A stretch of 64,000 bases of DNA from Paenibacillus sp. oral taxon 786 str. D14 (GCF_000159955.1 NZ_GG695978.1:1-64000); one strand, 5' to 3'; shown: positions 16,805 through 26,525, counted from the stretch's first letter. Numbers and translations are program-made. The notes: generated by a model not told the origin, from the letters alone.

Positions 16805-17983
16805 TTAGGGATAATCCTGTAAAGCGACCGCGAGACTCTCGCGGTTTTTTGCTGTAATTTCCGCCCGGCGGGGGATGCCCTCCCAATGGGACAGGTCGTC
16901 AAGCCAAGCGGCAGGAAGCTGGAACGGGGTCTGCGGCTGCCAGTGGTCGATCCAGGCTTGCGGCAGCGGAAGCAGCGGGTTGCGGCGCAGGGAAGCGATC
17001 AACGGATGATCGCTCATCTCCAGCCACAGCAAGCTCCACGCCCGCGGGACGACCCGCCATAAATCATAACCGCCGCCGCCCATCGCAACCCAGCGTCCCT
17101 CGCAATACGTATGGGCCAGCTCGTGCAGGATCGCCGGCATATCGCGGTAGATCGCCATGCTACAGTGCATATGCGACAGCGGGTCCAGCGCGTGGGCATC
17201 GCAGCCGTGCAGGCTGACGATCACATCCGGCCGGAAATGCGCGGCTAATCGCCGGATCGACTCCTCGAAGCATTCCATCCAGGAGGCGTCTTCCGTATAA
17301 GGCTGGAGCGGCAGATTCATGCAGGCGCCATAGCCTTGATGCTCGCCGCGCTCCGGCAGGAAGCCGGTGCCTGGGAATAAATATTTTCCCGTCTCATGGA
17401 TGGAATAAGTGCAAACATCGGGGTCTGAATAGAAGCTCCACTGCACCCCGTCTCCGTGGTGGACGTCCGTATCGACGTACAGGACGCGTGCGCCGTACTT
17501 GCGGCGGGCATAGTCAATAGCCACTGCAGCATCGTTGTAGACGCAGAAGCCGGCGGCTTTAGCCGACAGGGCGTGATGCAGGCCGCCGCCGAGGTGCAGG
17601 GCGTGGGTTGTGGAGCCGGAGAGCACGGTCTCTACGGCTGTAATCGTTCCTCCGACGACCCAGGTTGCCGCTTCATGCATGCCGGGAAAATACGGCGTAT
17701 CCTCGTCCAACAGCCCGAACTGCTCGCCGCGCGTGATCCAGTCCGCCTCAGGATTCGGGCGGCTCAGCTGCTTAACCGCTTCAACGTACGCCGGCTGATG
17801 GATCCATAGCAATTCCTCGTCGGTTGCCGGGCGCGACAGGTGCATTTGCTGCGGCGTTAGCGCGCCCAGATCCTGCAGCAAGTCCATCGTCAATTCCAGC
17901 CGGATCGGATGGAAAGGATGGCCGTCGTGAAACCGGTAGTTCATCGCCTGTTCATGGTGGACAAATAAAGCGCTTCCAGGCAT
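16805..17983 (-). CDS. acuC: Acetoin utilization protein AcuC (histone-deacetylase fold)
   Basis: A 392-residue zinc deacetylase of the HDAC/arginase superfamily. The active site is clear: H136-H137 (GGGLHHA), D171, D173 and H175-H176 (DTDVHHGDG) and a later metal-ligand Asp in LHGCDAH. In Bacillus AcuC deacetylates and reactivates acetyl-CoA synthetase AcsA, reversing AcuA. Here it lies 28 bases downstream of acuA in the same direction and opposite acsA, so that role is very likely. The acuB gene that sits between acuA and acuC in Bacillus is absent. Confidence 0.94.
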   Translation of the reverse strand: MPGSALFVHHEQAMNYRFHDGHPFHPIRLELTMDLLQDLGALTPQQMHLSRPATDEELLWIHQPAYVEAVKQLSRPNPEADWITRGEQFGLLDEDTPYFPGMHEAATWVVGGTITAVETVLSGSTTHALHLGGGLHHALSAKAAGFCVYNDAAVAIDYARRKYGARVLYVDTDVHHGDGVQWSFYSDPDVCTYSIHETGKYLFPGTGFLPERGEHQGYGACMNLPLQPYTEDASWMECFEESIRRLAAHFRPDVIVSLHGCDAHALDPLSHMHCSMAIYRDMPAILHELAHTYCEGRWVAMGGGGYDLWRVVPRAWSLLWLEMSDHPLIASLRRNPLLPLPQAWIDHWQPQTPFQLPAAWLDDLSHWEGIPRRAEITAKNRESLAVALQDYP

Positions 17984-18011
17984 GGATTCATCACGCCTTC
18001 CTTTTTAACTG

Positions 18012-18644
18012 TCAGTACATGAAACGCTGCTGAAAACGAATCCGGTCAAACTGCTCCTCGGAGGACAAAGGAACCTCCTTACCGATCCGCACCATCAGGC
18101 AGTTAGCCGGATGGGAGCAAATTTCCGGGTCGTCGGTAGCATACCAGACCATGTCGACCGTCTTCATCAGCCGTTCCATCATGCTGCGGTATTCCCATAC
18201 GGATAGCCCGCTGTTTTTCAAATCCCAATGCCAATAATATTCGGTCGTAAAGACGATGTATTTCTCCATCTGTTCGTCTTCAAATGCCGTGCGGATCATT
18301 TTCGATCCGATTCCGAGCGACCGATAGTCGTCGGCCACTTCGATGGCTCCCAGCTCGATCAGGTCGGGCATATTGCCCTGGGACCACCTCTCCATCTCGT
18401 CGGGATAGTGAAAGGTGACGTATCCTACAATGGTCGAATCCTCCCGGGCCAGGATGATACGTCCCTCTGGAAGTCCGGCAATTTCCACCAGCGCGGCATG
18501 TTGATCTGCAGGCTTGCGGAATGCGTCCAGATCGGGATGCATTTTTAAGGTTTGGAGATGGGAAGGGGATACGGGTCCTTCCACAACAATCTCACGTTGC
18601 TGATGGGGCAGGGTGTGGCGGATATACGTTTTTTTATGTTCCAT
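18012..18644 (-). CDS. acuA: Protein acetyltransferase AcuA (GNAT family)
   Basis: A 210-residue GNAT acetyltransferase. The acetyl-CoA-binding loop is visible as ...DDYRSLGIGSKMIR (motif A, Q/RxxGxG/A type) after ELGAIEVA. In Bacillus AcuA acetylates the active-site lysine of AcsA and switches it off. The start at 18644 (MEHKKTYIRHT) has AAAGGAGG upstream. It is followed by acuC and is divergent from acsA with ~310 bases between the starts, so the target enzyme and its two modifiers form one locus. Confidence 0.93.
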   Translation of the reverse strand: MEHKKTYIRHTLPHQQREIVVEGPVSPSHLQTLKMHPDLDAFRKPADQHAALVEIAGLPEGRIILAREDSTIVGYVTFHYPDEMERWSQGNMPDLIELGAIEVADDYRSLGIGSKMIRTAFEDEQMEKYIVFTTEYYWHWDLKNSGLSVWEYRSMMERLMKTVDMVWYATDDPEICSHPANCLMVRIGKEVPLSSEEQFDRIRFQQRFMY

Positions 18645-18956
18645 GGAACCGCCTCCTTTGCTCGTTCCCCTCACTTATAACAGAAAAAAGAAAAAATGAA
18701 AAGTGTAGCCTGTGCGCGAAAACGTGTGCTATAATGTTCTCCGACATAAAATTTTCACATTTTCAGTCCGCTGATGTGATCGTTGTCCTCGAAAACCACC
18801 TCAATCGTTTAAGTTCTGTCGTTGCTTTTTCGATCAAAACGGATGCCCTCACCCATGACGCTGAACAAAGCTTTCAACTTACGTTGCTATGTATCCGTTT
18901 TCATAAACTTTGATCTATTGCTTGGAGATTTCCAAAGATTAAGGGAGGATGAAACG
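18645..18956. promoter_or_regulatory. Divergent acuA / acsA control region
   Basis: This 312-base gap holds the promoters of both directions. A TATAAT at 18730-18735 (GCTATAATG) could be a plus-strand -10, without a good -35. TGTGATCGTTGTCC at 18775-18788 resembles a cre (CcpA operator) but misses two consensus positions, so it is only a candidate. Confidence 0.35.
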
Positions 18957-20681
18957 ATGAGTCAACTGCAAGGGGAAGTCATTTCATCGGGCGTTCCGTC
19001 GTCCAATATGGGCAACTACGAAGAGGCGTATAAGAACTTTAAGTGGGAGGATGTCGAGAAGAAGTTCTCCTGGTACGTCACTGGCAAAGTCAACATGGCT
19101 TACGAGGCGATCGACCGCCATGTCGATGCGGGCAAGGGCTCGCGCGTAGCGCTGTTGTTCAGCGATCCGACACGCGAGGAGTCGTATACGTACGAGGACA
19201 TGCAGGGGCTGACGAACCGATTTGCTAACGTGCTGCGCAAATACGGAATCACGAAGGGGGATCGGGTCTTCGTCTTTATGCCGCGGACGCCGGAGCTCTA
19301 TGTGAGTGTATTGGGCACGCTTAAAGTTGGTGCGGTTGTTGGTCCGTTGTTTGAGGCGTTTATGGAAACGGCGGTCAAGGATCGCTTGGAGGACAGCGGC
19401 GCGGTTGTGCTCGTCACGACGTCGGCGTTGCTGCCGCGGGTGAAGCGTGAAGAGCTGCCGACGCTGCGGACGATCATCGTTGTAGGCGACGATGTGAAGG
19501 CTGGGGACGGTATTGTAGATTATAAGGCGGAGATGGAAGCCGCATCCCCTGAGGCTGAAATCGAGTGGGTGAACCGCGAAGATGGCTTAATTTTGCATTA
19601 TACGTCGGGTTCAACCGGCAAACCTAAAGGCGTTTACCATGTGCATAACGCAATGATTCAACATTATCATACCGGCAATGTCGTGTTGGACCTGAAAGAA
19701 GACGACATTTACTGGTGTACGGCGGACCCTGGATGGGTAACCGGCACATCTTACGGTATTTTTGCCCCGTGGCTGCATGGGGTGACCAACGTCGTGCGCG
19801 GCGGTCGCTTCAGCCCGGCGGATTGGTACGAAACGATTCAGAAGTACAAAGTCACCGTTTGGTACAGCGCGCCTACTGCGTTCCGGATGCTGATGGGTGC
19901 AGGACAGGATATCATTAAGCAATATGATCTGTCGTCGCTGCGTCACGTATTGTCGGTCGGTGAGCCGTTAAATCCAGAAGTTGTTCGCTGGGGGATGAAG
20001 GTGTACAACCGGCGCATCCACGACACCTGGTGGATGACGGAAACGGGCGGCCAGCTCATCTGCAACTATCCGTCGATGCCAATCAAACCGGGGTCTATGG
20101 GCAGACCGGTGCCGGGCATTCAGGCGGCGATTATCGACGATAATGGGAAGGAGTTGCCGCCGTATCGGATGGGGAACCTGGCGATTCGCACCCCATGGCC
20201 GTCGGTGATGCGGCTCATCTGGAACAACGCGCCGAAGTATGAGGAGTATTTCCGCATCCCGGGCTGGTATATTTCCGGCGATACGGCCTACATGGACGAG
20301 GACGGGTACTTCTGGTTCCAGGGCCGGATCGACGACGTGATCAACTCCTCCGGCGAACGGATTGGTCCGTTTGAGGTCGAGAGCAAGCTCGTTGAGCACC
20401 CAGCTGTAGCGGAAGCAGGGGTTATCGGCAAGCCGGATCCGGTGCGCGGAGAGATCATCAAGGCGTTTATCTCGCTGCGCGAGGGCTTCACACCGTCCGA
20501 GGAACTGAAGGCGGAAATCGTCAAATTCGTCAAGGAAGGGCTGTCCGCCCACGCCGCTCCGCGCGAAATCGAATTCAAAGACAAACTGCCCAAGACCCGC
20601 TCCGGCAAGATCATGCGCCGCGTGCTCAAAGCCTGGGAGCTCAACCTCCCAGCCGGCGATTTGTCGACGATTGAGGATTAA
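18957..20681 (+). CDS. acsA: Acetyl-CoA synthetase (AMP-forming acetate-CoA ligase)
   Basis: A 574-residue adenylate-forming enzyme converting acetate, ATP and CoA to acetyl-CoA. The P-loop-like motif YTSGSTGKPKGV is present, as are the adenylate motif TWWMTETGG, YISGDTA, and the C-terminal PKTRSGKIMRR, whose K551 is the catalytic lysine and the AcuA acetylation site in Bacillus. The start at 18957 has AGGGAGG upstream; the frame extends to 18822 but without family similarity. Length agrees with Bacillus AcsA (~572). It ends with a strong terminator just before the first 245-bp repeat. Confidence 0.95.
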   Translation: MSQLQGEVISSGVPSSNMGNYEEAYKNFKWEDVEKKFSWYVTGKVNMAYEAIDRHVDAGKGSRVALLFSDPTREESYTYEDMQGLTNRFANVLRKYGITKGDRVFVFMPRTPELYVSVLGTLKVGAVVGPLFEAFMETAVKDRLEDSGAVVLVTTSALLPRVKREELPTLRTIIVVGDDVKAGDGIVDYKAEMEAASPEAEIEWVNREDGLILHYTSGSTGKPKGVYHVHNAMIQHYHTGNVVLDLKEDDIYWCTADPGWVTGTSYGIFAPWLHGVTNVVRGGRFSPADWYETIQKYKVTVWYSAPTAFRMLMGAGQDIIKQYDLSSLRHVLSVGEPLNPEVVRWGMKVYNRRIHDTWWMTETGGQLICNYPSMPIKPGSMGRPVPGIQAAIIDDNGKELPPYRMGNLAIRTPWPSVMRLIWNNAPKYEEYFRIPGWYISGDTAYMDEDGYFWFQGRIDDVINSSGERIGPFEVESKLVEHPAVAEAGVIGKPDPVRGEIIKAFISLREGFTPSEELKAEIVKFVKEGLSAHAAPREIEFKDKLPKTRSGKIMRRVLKAWELNLPAGDLSTIED

Positions 20682-20693
20682 GGATAGAAATAG

Positions 20694-20732
20694 AAAGTCC
20701 CTTCAAGCTGAGGCTTGAGGGGACTTTTGTGT
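20694..20732 (+). terminator. acsA terminator
   Basis: AAAGTCCCTTCAAGC and GCTTGAGGGGACTTT form a near-perfect stem with a short loop, followed by TGTGTTT. Confidence 0.85.
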
Positions 20733-20739
20733 TTGAGAA

Positions 20740-20984
20740 GGAGAGGGGATTCGCTCTTGGGTTGGGTTCGGTTGGGGGCGCGACCTCTCTCGACGAAACA
20801 GAAATATATATGAAAAATCGAATATATTCGCTCAAATATGGCTGATTTGGCCCAATCTATATGAAATTTCATATAGAATCGCCCTCTTGAAGCCCAAAAC
20901 TTGAGATTTTATATGAAAAATCGAATATATTTCCGCCAATCGAGTGGTTTGCAGTGAATTATGTTCGAAAAATCATATATATTT
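20740..20984 (+). repeat. 245-bp direct repeat, left copy (island boundary)
   Basis: It begins GGAGAGGGG, continues with TTGGGTTGGG-rich DNA and then carries ATATGAAAAATCGAATATAT twice, a palindrome CTATATGAAATTTCATATAG, and an inverted variant TTCGAAAAATCATATATAT. An equally long, closely similar copy in the same orientation occupies 30480-30724. There is no coding potential. Confidence 0.9.
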
Positions 20985-21050
20985 TGACGAGTTTTGTTTC
21001 CTACAAATGCTGGTGTTTAATAATTGAATTGCAAAATATTTATTCAATAG

Positions 21051-21358
21051 TAAATTTCTCCTACATAGATTCATTTGGATGGCAGATCATCTCAACCCCC
21101 GAAACGATTAAATTCTACGAGATTTATTGCAACGACCAGTTGGTCGGGATCGTTTCCGGTGACCAAAGCAAATTTACGGCAACGGGGTTGGCACCGGCAA
21201 CTACATACGCATTTATGATCAGGGCGCAGGGGCAGGACAATTCCTTTTCAGATTATAGCGAGGCCTTATCATCTTCATCACTTCAGCAAGCAGTTACACC
21301 ACTGACTCCACCCACTCAGCTTAGATCAGAAGTCCAATCGGATACGACGATCAATTGA
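21051..21358 (+). pseudogene. Fibronectin type III domain fragment
   Basis: This ~100-residue segment reads as one FnIII repeat (FYEIYCNDQLVGIVSGDQ, then TATGLAPATTYAFMIRAQ) followed by the start of a second (PPTQLRSEV). There is no signal peptide, plausible start or partner domain, and the frame breaks at 21358, so it is a relic of an extracellular multidomain protein. It directly follows the left 245-bp repeat. Confidence 0.65.
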
Positions 21359-21568
21359 AATTTGGTTATATCTATTCGCTTCGTGGTGTCTCGAAAATGA
21401 TGCATCGTCAAGAGCTGAGCTATACGAAATCGACATACACCTTTACTCAACCTTGTTGAAGGTCTATGAAAATGGCTGAAATCCGATGTGATTAACAATG
21501 TGTTCTACCATACCGTTGCCGGGATCCGAAGTAATGTTCAGCAGTTTATGGACGAAATCATGTCCCTG

Positions 21569-21842
21569 GAATGCCTGTATGACCACCAGCAGCCAACCCG
21601 TGAGAAAGCAGAGGCCGCCAAGCGGCGTAATGGCCCCCAGTTTCCGGATGCCGGTCAAGCTTATGAATACAAGCTCCCAGAGAAGAGCACGATTCCTGCG
21701 AACAGAAGCCAACCGGCTGTTACGATCAGCGAAGCATTGTCGAGCTGGCTGGAAAGAAGGCTGAGCAGCAGCAGCCCGAGACTACAATCATCCAGATCAT
21801 TCAATATGGCACTAAGGGCATTTGCAGCCCGCTGTATTATTT
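21569..21842 (-). pseudogene. DUF423 (YwdK-like) membrane protein fragment, frameshifted
   Basis: Minus-strand translation gives TAGWLLFAGIVLFSGSLY and, after a frameshift, SLTGIRKLGAITPLGG plus LCFLTGWLLVVIQAF. This is the C-terminal half of the small DUF423/YwdK membrane protein family. The N-terminal half is lost and the frame is broken near 21690, so it is non-functional debris at the left edge of the island. Confidence 0.75.
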
Positions 21843-21881
21843 GACATTATCGAAACTTATATGACTATACAAAAATTTGTG

Positions 21882-21909
21882 TTGCAATTTCAAAACGATT
21901 CATTATAAT
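21882..21909 (+). promoter_or_regulatory. Sigma-A type promoter of the Liv-type transporter operon
   Basis: TTGCAA at 21882-21887 and a perfect TATAAT at 21904-21909 are separated by 16 bases, about 50 bases upstream of the binding-protein gene. The AT-rich flanks (GTTGCAATTTCAAAAC) have weak dyad symmetry that could bind the IclR regulator. Confidence 0.7.
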
Positions 21910-21958
21910 AAAGCCATACTTAACTCATAGGATTAATTCATCTTTAAGGGGGATTACA

Positions 21959-23086
21959 ATGAAACGATTTTTATCCGCACTTGCGATCACCGGCTTGGCA
22001 GCAGGGCTGCTGAGCGGATGTGGAGCAAGCGACGATTCCCAAGCTAACAGGGATACGATCCGGATCGGTCTAGCAGCACCGATCTCAGGCACGCAGGCCC
22101 AATATGGAACAGCATTCAAGAACGGCGCCGAGCTGGCAGCTGCACAGATCAATGAGGCTGGCGGCATTGACGGCAAGCAAGTCGAAATTGTGGTTCAGGA
22201 TGACAAGGGAGATTCGAACGAAGCGGTGAACGTCGCCAATAAATTTGTAACCGACAAGAGCATTCTGGGCGTGGTCGGCCATTTCAACAGCTCGGCGACG
22301 CTGGCAACAGCTCCGGTATACAACAAGAATAAAATCGTTCAAGTATCGCCATCTTCCAGCGCGCCGGCTGTGACGAATGCCGGGGAATACACCTTCCGCG
22401 TCATTACGACCGATGCATTCCAGGCTGATTACCTGGCCGGCTGGTCGAAGGAACTGGGCTACAGCAAGGTAGCTCTCATCTACGAGCAATCCGACTTCGG
22501 ACTCGGGCTGCTGGACGTTTACCAGCAATCCGCGCCAGAGAACGGCGTTGAGGTTGTAGCTGCCGAAGCTTACAATCCGGGCGACAAGGATTTCAGCACC
22601 GTCCTGACCAAGATCCGGGAGAAGCAGCCGGACGCGATCTTTATCGGCGGCTTCTATAATGAAGCGGCGCTGATCGCCCAGCAGGCACAGAAGCTGAACC
22701 TGAACGCTGATTTCATCGGCGTCGACAGCTTGTATTCCGAAGCGCTGCTAGATCTGGGCAAGGAATCGGTGGAGGGCTTCAAGCTGATCGGATTCTTCTA
22801 TCCGGGCGGCGACAATGCTGAAGCGACCCGCTTTGACGAGGAATACCAGGCCAAGTACAACAGCAAGCCGGATACGTATGCTGCATACTCGTACGTAGCA
22901 ACCTCGGTCATTATCAAGGCGATTCAGGAACAGGGCACCGATCGCGAAGCGATCAAGTCTTATCTGGAAACACTGAAAGATTACAGCAGCGCTACAGGCG
23001 TTATCAGTTTTGATGAGAACGGTGATGTGATTACAGAGCCATCCCGTCTGACGATTCAGGACGGCAAATTTGAACTTTATAAATAA
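21959..23086 (+). CDS. HAAT-family ABC transporter, amino-acid substrate-binding lipoprotein (LivJ-like)
   Basis: A 375-residue binding protein of the hydrophobic/branched-chain amino-acid (HAAT) class. The signal peptide ends in LLSGC, with lipidated C21. The mature part has the type I periplasmic-binding-protein pattern: IRIGLAAPISGTQAQYG, GVVGHFNSSATLATAPVYN, FRVITTDAFQADYLAGW and the C-terminal SSATGVISFDENGDV. The ligand is not known; adjoining hydrolases for a thiazoline or N-carbamoyl amino acid suggest an amino-acid derivative rather than plain leucine. AAGGGGG precedes the ATG. It is the first gene of the transporter operon. Confidence 0.9.
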   Translation: MKRFLSALAITGLAAGLLSGCGASDDSQANRDTIRIGLAAPISGTQAQYGTAFKNGAELAAAQINEAGGIDGKQVEIVVQDDKGDSNEAVNVANKFVTDKSILGVVGHFNSSATLATAPVYNKNKIVQVSPSSSAPAVTNAGEYTFRVITTDAFQADYLAGWSKELGYSKVALIYEQSDFGLGLLDVYQQSAPENGVEVVAAEAYNPGDKDFSTVLTKIREKQPDAIFIGGFYNEAALIAQQAQKLNLNADFIGVDSLYSEALLDLGKESVEGFKLIGFFYPGGDNAEATRFDEEYQAKYNSKPDTYAAYSYVATSVIIKAIQEQGTDREAIKSYLETLKDYSSATGVISFDENGDVITEPSRLTIQDGKFELYK

Positions 23087-23155
23087 TAGTCATTACGTGA
23101 ACCTGGAACAGGAAAGCTCGTTTTCCTGTTCCTCGGCTTTGAAGGGGTGTTACGC

Positions 23156-24028
23156 ATGTTCCTCCAGCAATTGACCAATGGGCTGACCATCGGCGTCATC
23201 TATGCCTTGATCGCTCTCGGATATACGATGGTGTACGGCATACTGAAAATTGTTAACTTTGCGCATGGCGACATCTTTATGATCGGCAGTTTTCTGGGCC
23301 TCTTTTTTATGCAGGAATTCCAGCTTCCTTTATATCTCGCATTTTTGCTATCCGCTGCCGTTACGGCGGGGATTGGCATGCTTATCGAGCGGCTCGCCTA
23401 TCGGCCGCTGCGTCTGGCGGACCGGATCGTGCCGCTGATCAGTGCTCTTGGCGTGTCCACGCTCCTGGTCAGCCTGGCGCAGAAATTGTGGGGGACGGAA
23501 ATGCATCCTTTCCCGACCACTTTTGGTAGCCAGACTTACACGTTCGGGAGCATCACATTTTCTGAAATTCAAATCTTGATATTGCTGCTCTCCTTCTTGC
23601 TGATGCTGGGTCTGCAGCTGTTCGTAACCCGGACGAAAACAGGGACCGCGATGCGGGCGACCTCGATGAGCCTGACCAACGCCGCGCTCATGGGCATCAA
23701 CACGAACCGGATGATCAGCCTTGCCTTTGCCATCGGCTCCTCGCTGGCAGCGTGTGCCGGCATTATGGTCGGCATTTATTACAATGCGGTCTATCCGACG
23801 ATGGGATATATGGCGGGGATTAACGCATTTACGGCGGCGGTGCTCGGCGGGATCGGGAACATCCCGGGCGCGATGCTGGGCGGCGTGCTGCTTGGTCTCG
23901 TCGAAACGCTCGGCGGCGCTTATATTTCGACCCAATACAAGAGCGTTATCTCATTTTCAATTTTGATCATTGTACTGCTGATCAGACCTTCGGGCATCCT
24001 TGGCAGCAAAGAGATCAACAAGGTATAG
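23156..24028 (+). CDS. livH: HAAT ABC transporter permease LivH
   Basis: A 290-residue integral membrane permease of the LivH family. The N-terminus MFLQQLTNGLTIGVIYALIA and the motif GYTMVYGILKIVNFAHGD are diagnostic, and the cytoplasmic loop GINAFTAAVLGGIGNIPGAM matches the coupling region facing the ATPases. About eight hydrophobic segments are seen. The ATG at 23156 with GAAGGGG upstream is preferred over the frame start nine bases earlier. It pairs with LivM, encoded next. Confidence 0.93.
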   Translation: MFLQQLTNGLTIGVIYALIALGYTMVYGILKIVNFAHGDIFMIGSFLGLFFMQEFQLPLYLAFLLSAAVTAGIGMLIERLAYRPLRLADRIVPLISALGVSTLLVSLAQKLWGTEMHPFPTTFGSQTYTFGSITFSEIQILILLLSFLLMLGLQLFVTRTKTGTAMRATSMSLTNAALMGINTNRMISLAFAIGSSLAACAGIMVGIYYNAVYPTMGYMAGINAFTAAVLGGIGNIPGAMLGGVLLGLVETLGGAYISTQYKSVISFSILIIVLLIRPSGILGSKEINKV

Positions 24029-24037
24029 GTGATAGGT

Positions 24038-24997
24038 ATGAACAAGAAAGCGGCCATGGCCGCCGCGGCTGTGCTGGCCATTGTCCTTCCGATTGTGCTT
24101 CAGCTGGTCAATGATTATTTGCTGCATGTTGTCATTATGATCGGTATTTTTTCCATGCTGTCCTTGAGCCTTAACGTCATTATCGGGTATGCGGGGCAGT
24201 TTGCGCTTGGGCATGCGGCCTTCTACGGGATCGGCGCGTATGCCGCTGCGCTGCTGATGCTGCATTTCCATCTGTCCTTCTGGATCGCGCTTCCCGCCTC
24301 GGCTGCCATTGCCGGGCTGTTCGGCTTCTTGCTTGGCAGTCCTGTCATCCGGCTGCGGGGGGACTATTTAGGGATCGTGACCCTCGGCTTCGGAGAAATT
24401 GTCCGGCTTATTTTTGTCGGCTGGGTCGATCTGACCCGTGGCCCGATGGGCCTGCCGGGCATTCCGGCGCCTTCGCTCTTCGGCTTTGTGTTCAGGGACA
24501 AGCTGGAGTTTTACTACTTGATTCTGCTGCTGGTGCTGATCACTTATGTTGTCATCCATAGACTGGTGCATTCGGGCGTCGGCCTCAGCCTGCTGACGGT
24601 ACGCGAAGATGAAACGCTGGCTCAATCGGTCGGCATCCGTCCGAATTATTACAAGCTGATGGCCTTTACCGTCGGGGGATTTTTCGCCGGTGCCGCCGGT
24701 GCATTTTGGGCGACCTATATTTCGTATGTCAGTCCAGATGCATTCCGGTATTTGGATTCTGTGAATATCCTTGCGATGGTCATATTAGGGGGAGCTGCAA
24801 GTCTGCCGGGCTCTGTGCTTGGTGCGGTCATTCTGGTGGCGGCACCCGAAATCTTGAGATATGTGAGCGATTATCGAATGATTCTGCTTGGCCTGGCCAT
24901 CGTGCTAATGATGATATTCAAGCCTTCGGGATTCTGGGGCGAGCAATACCGGAAACGTAACTTTTACGGAAACGTGAAGAAGGTTGGGAACAAATGA
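24038..24997 (+). CDS. livM: HAAT ABC transporter permease LivM
   Basis: A 319-residue partner permease. The motif [24 protein letters not shown] and [20 protein letters not shown] are characteristic of LivM, and [23 protein letters not shown] is the coupling loop. The start at 24038 has AGGTGATAGGT upstream. Its stop overlaps the livG start in ATGA, so the two are translationally coupled. Confidence 0.93.
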   Translation: MNKKAAMAAAAVLAIVLPIVLQLVNDYLLHVVIMIGIFSMLSLSLNVIIGYAGQFALGHAAFYGIGAYAAALLMLHFHLSFWIALPASAAIAGLFGFLLGSPVIRLRGDYLGIVTLGFGEIVRLIFVGWVDLTRGPMGLPGIPAPSLFGFVFRDKLEFYYLILLLVLITYVVIHRLVHSGVGLSLLTVREDETLAQSVGIRPNYYKLMAFTVGGFFAGAAGAFWATYISYVSPDAFRYLDSVNILAMVILGGAASLPGSVLGAVILVAAPEILRYVSDYRMILLGLAIVLMMIFKPSGFWGEQYRKRNFYGNVKKVGNK

Positions 24998-25776
24998 TGG
25001 AGAAGGTACTCGAACTGAACAACGTGTCGGTGAATTTCGGAGGCCTGACGGCTTTGAGCGACATTAACCTGGAGGTACGCCGCGGCGAGATTTTATCGAT
25101 TATCGGCCCGAACGGGGCGGGAAAAACGACCCTGTTCAATCTGCTTACGGGCATCTATCGCCCGACCTCCGGCACGATTCGCTACAAGGATACCGTCATT
25201 AACAAGCTCAAGCCTTACCGCAGAGTAGAGCTTGGCCTAGCGAGAACTTTTCAGAATACGAGACTCATTAAGAACATGACCGTGCTGGAGAATGTGCTGG
25301 TCGCCCATGCCGAGTGCAATAAAGAGGGGATGTTCTCGGCCATTTTCAAATCCCAGGCGTCGCTCCAGCGCAGGCGTGCGGCAATCGTGCAGGACTGTGT
25401 GGAGAAGCTGGGCATGGTTGGCCTGGAGCACAAGCTGGATGTACTGGCAGGCGGTCTGCCGTACGGCGAGCAGCGTCTGCTTGAAATCGCCCGCGCGCTC
25501 GCGACTGGCTGCGAGGTGCTGTTGCTGGATGAGCCGGCGGCCGGAATGAACGCTGTCGAGAAGACCGAGCTGATTCAGAAAATCAAGCGGCTGTCCAGCC
25601 AGTACAGCATCGAGATTATACTGATTGAGCATGACATGGGCCTGGTGATGGACATTTCCGACCGCATCGTTGTTCTGAACTATGGGGTGAAGATTGCGGA
25701 GGGCAATCCGGCGCAGATTCAGAACGACCCGAATGTCATCGAAGCATATCTGGGCGGGGAGGTCGAGGAGGCGTGA
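24994..25776 (+). CDS. livG: HAAT ABC transporter ATP-binding protein LivG
   Basis: A 260-residue ABC ATPase. Walker A is [12 protein letters not shown], the signature region is the LivG-typical [18 protein letters not shown] rather than canonical LSGGQ, and Walker B is [11 protein letters not shown] followed by the H-loop [10 protein letters not shown]. The extended helical insert after the Q-loop ([19 protein letters not shown]) separates LivG from LivF. It overlaps livM by four bases and livF by four bases. Confidence 0.94.
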   Translation: MMEKVLELNNVSVNFGGLTALSDINLEVRRGEILSIIGPNGAGKTTLFNLLTGIYRPTSGTIRYKDTVINKLKPYRRVELGLARTFQNTRLIKNMTVLENVLVAHAECNKEGMFSAIFKSQASLQRRRAAIVQDCVEKLGMVGLEHKLDVLAGGLPYGEQRLLEIARALATGCEVLLLDEPAAGMNAVEKTELIQKIKRLSSQYSIEIILIEHDMGLVMDISDRIVVLNYGVKIAEGNPAQIQNDPNVIEAYLGGEVEEA

Positions 25777-26525
25777 CGAAGAGTCTACAGGCAGGCCAGG
25801 AGGGTCCCAAGCTGCTGGAAATCCAGGGGCTGACGGTGAATTATGGCGTTATACAGGCGGTGAAGGGGCTCAATCTGGATATGTACAGCGGGGAAATTGT
25901 AGCGCTGATCGGAACGAACGGTTCCGGCAAAACAACGACGCTGCGCAGCATTTCCGGCCTGATCAAAAGCGCGGAGGGAAGCATCCGGTTTGAAGACCGG
26001 GATATCACCAAGCTGGAGCCCCACCGCATTGTGGAGCTGGGCATTTCCCAGGTTCCCGAGGGACGCGGCGTTTTTCCTGATCTGACCGTGCTGGAGAATT
26101 TGCGGCTTGGCGCTTATGTTCGTCGTGACAAGGCCGAGATTGCCGCCGATATTCATAAAATGTACGGGCTGTTTCCGCGGCTGGAGGAACGGCAGAAGCA
26201 GCTGGCCGGGACGATGAGCGGCGGCGAGCAGCAGATGCTAGCCATTGCCCGCGCATTGATGGCCAGACCGAAGCTGCTGCTGCTGGATGAGCCGTCCATG
26301 GGGCTGGCTCCGCTGGTCGTGAAGGAGATTTTTGCCGCCATCCGGCAAATTAACGAAGAGGGCGTGTCCATCCTGCTGGTCGAGCAGAATGCCCGCATGG
26401 CGCTGGCAACGGCTCATCGGGGGTACGTGATGGAAACGGGGCGTATCGTCGTGCACGGCGCCGCCGAGAACTTGAGAGACAACGATGTTGTCAAATCCGT
26501 GTACTTGGGGTCGACGAAGCATTAA
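25773..26525 (+). CDS. livF: HAAT ABC transporter ATP-binding protein LivF
   Basis: A 250-residue ABC ATPase, the partner of LivG. It has Walker A GTNGSGKTTTLR, the Q-loop block GISQVPEGRGVFPDLTV typical of LivF, signature GTMSGGEQQMLAIARALM, Walker B LLLDEPSMGLAP and H-loop-equivalent LLVEQNARMAL (the family often has Gln here). The GTG start at 25773 overlaps the livG stop and is preceded by GAGGAGG. It is the last transporter gene; a 368-base gap separates it from the hydrolase pair. Confidence 0.94.
   Translation: MTKSLQAGQEGPKLLEIQGLTVNYGVIQAVKGLNLDMYSGEIVALIGTNGSGKTTTLRSISGLIKSAEGSIRFEDRDITKLEPHRIVELGISQVPEGRGVFPDLTVLENLRLGAYVRRDKAEIAADIHKMYGLFPRLEERQKQLAGTMSGGEQQMLAIARALMARPKLLLLDEPSMGLAPLVVKEIFAAIRQINEEGVSILLVEQNARMALATAHRGYVMETGRIVVHGAAENLRDNDVVKSVYLGSTKH

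Noticed and set aside
18775..18788. Strong cre site controlling acsA
   Set aside because: TGTGATCGTTGTCC deviates at two consensus positions; kept only as a weak candidate in the control region.
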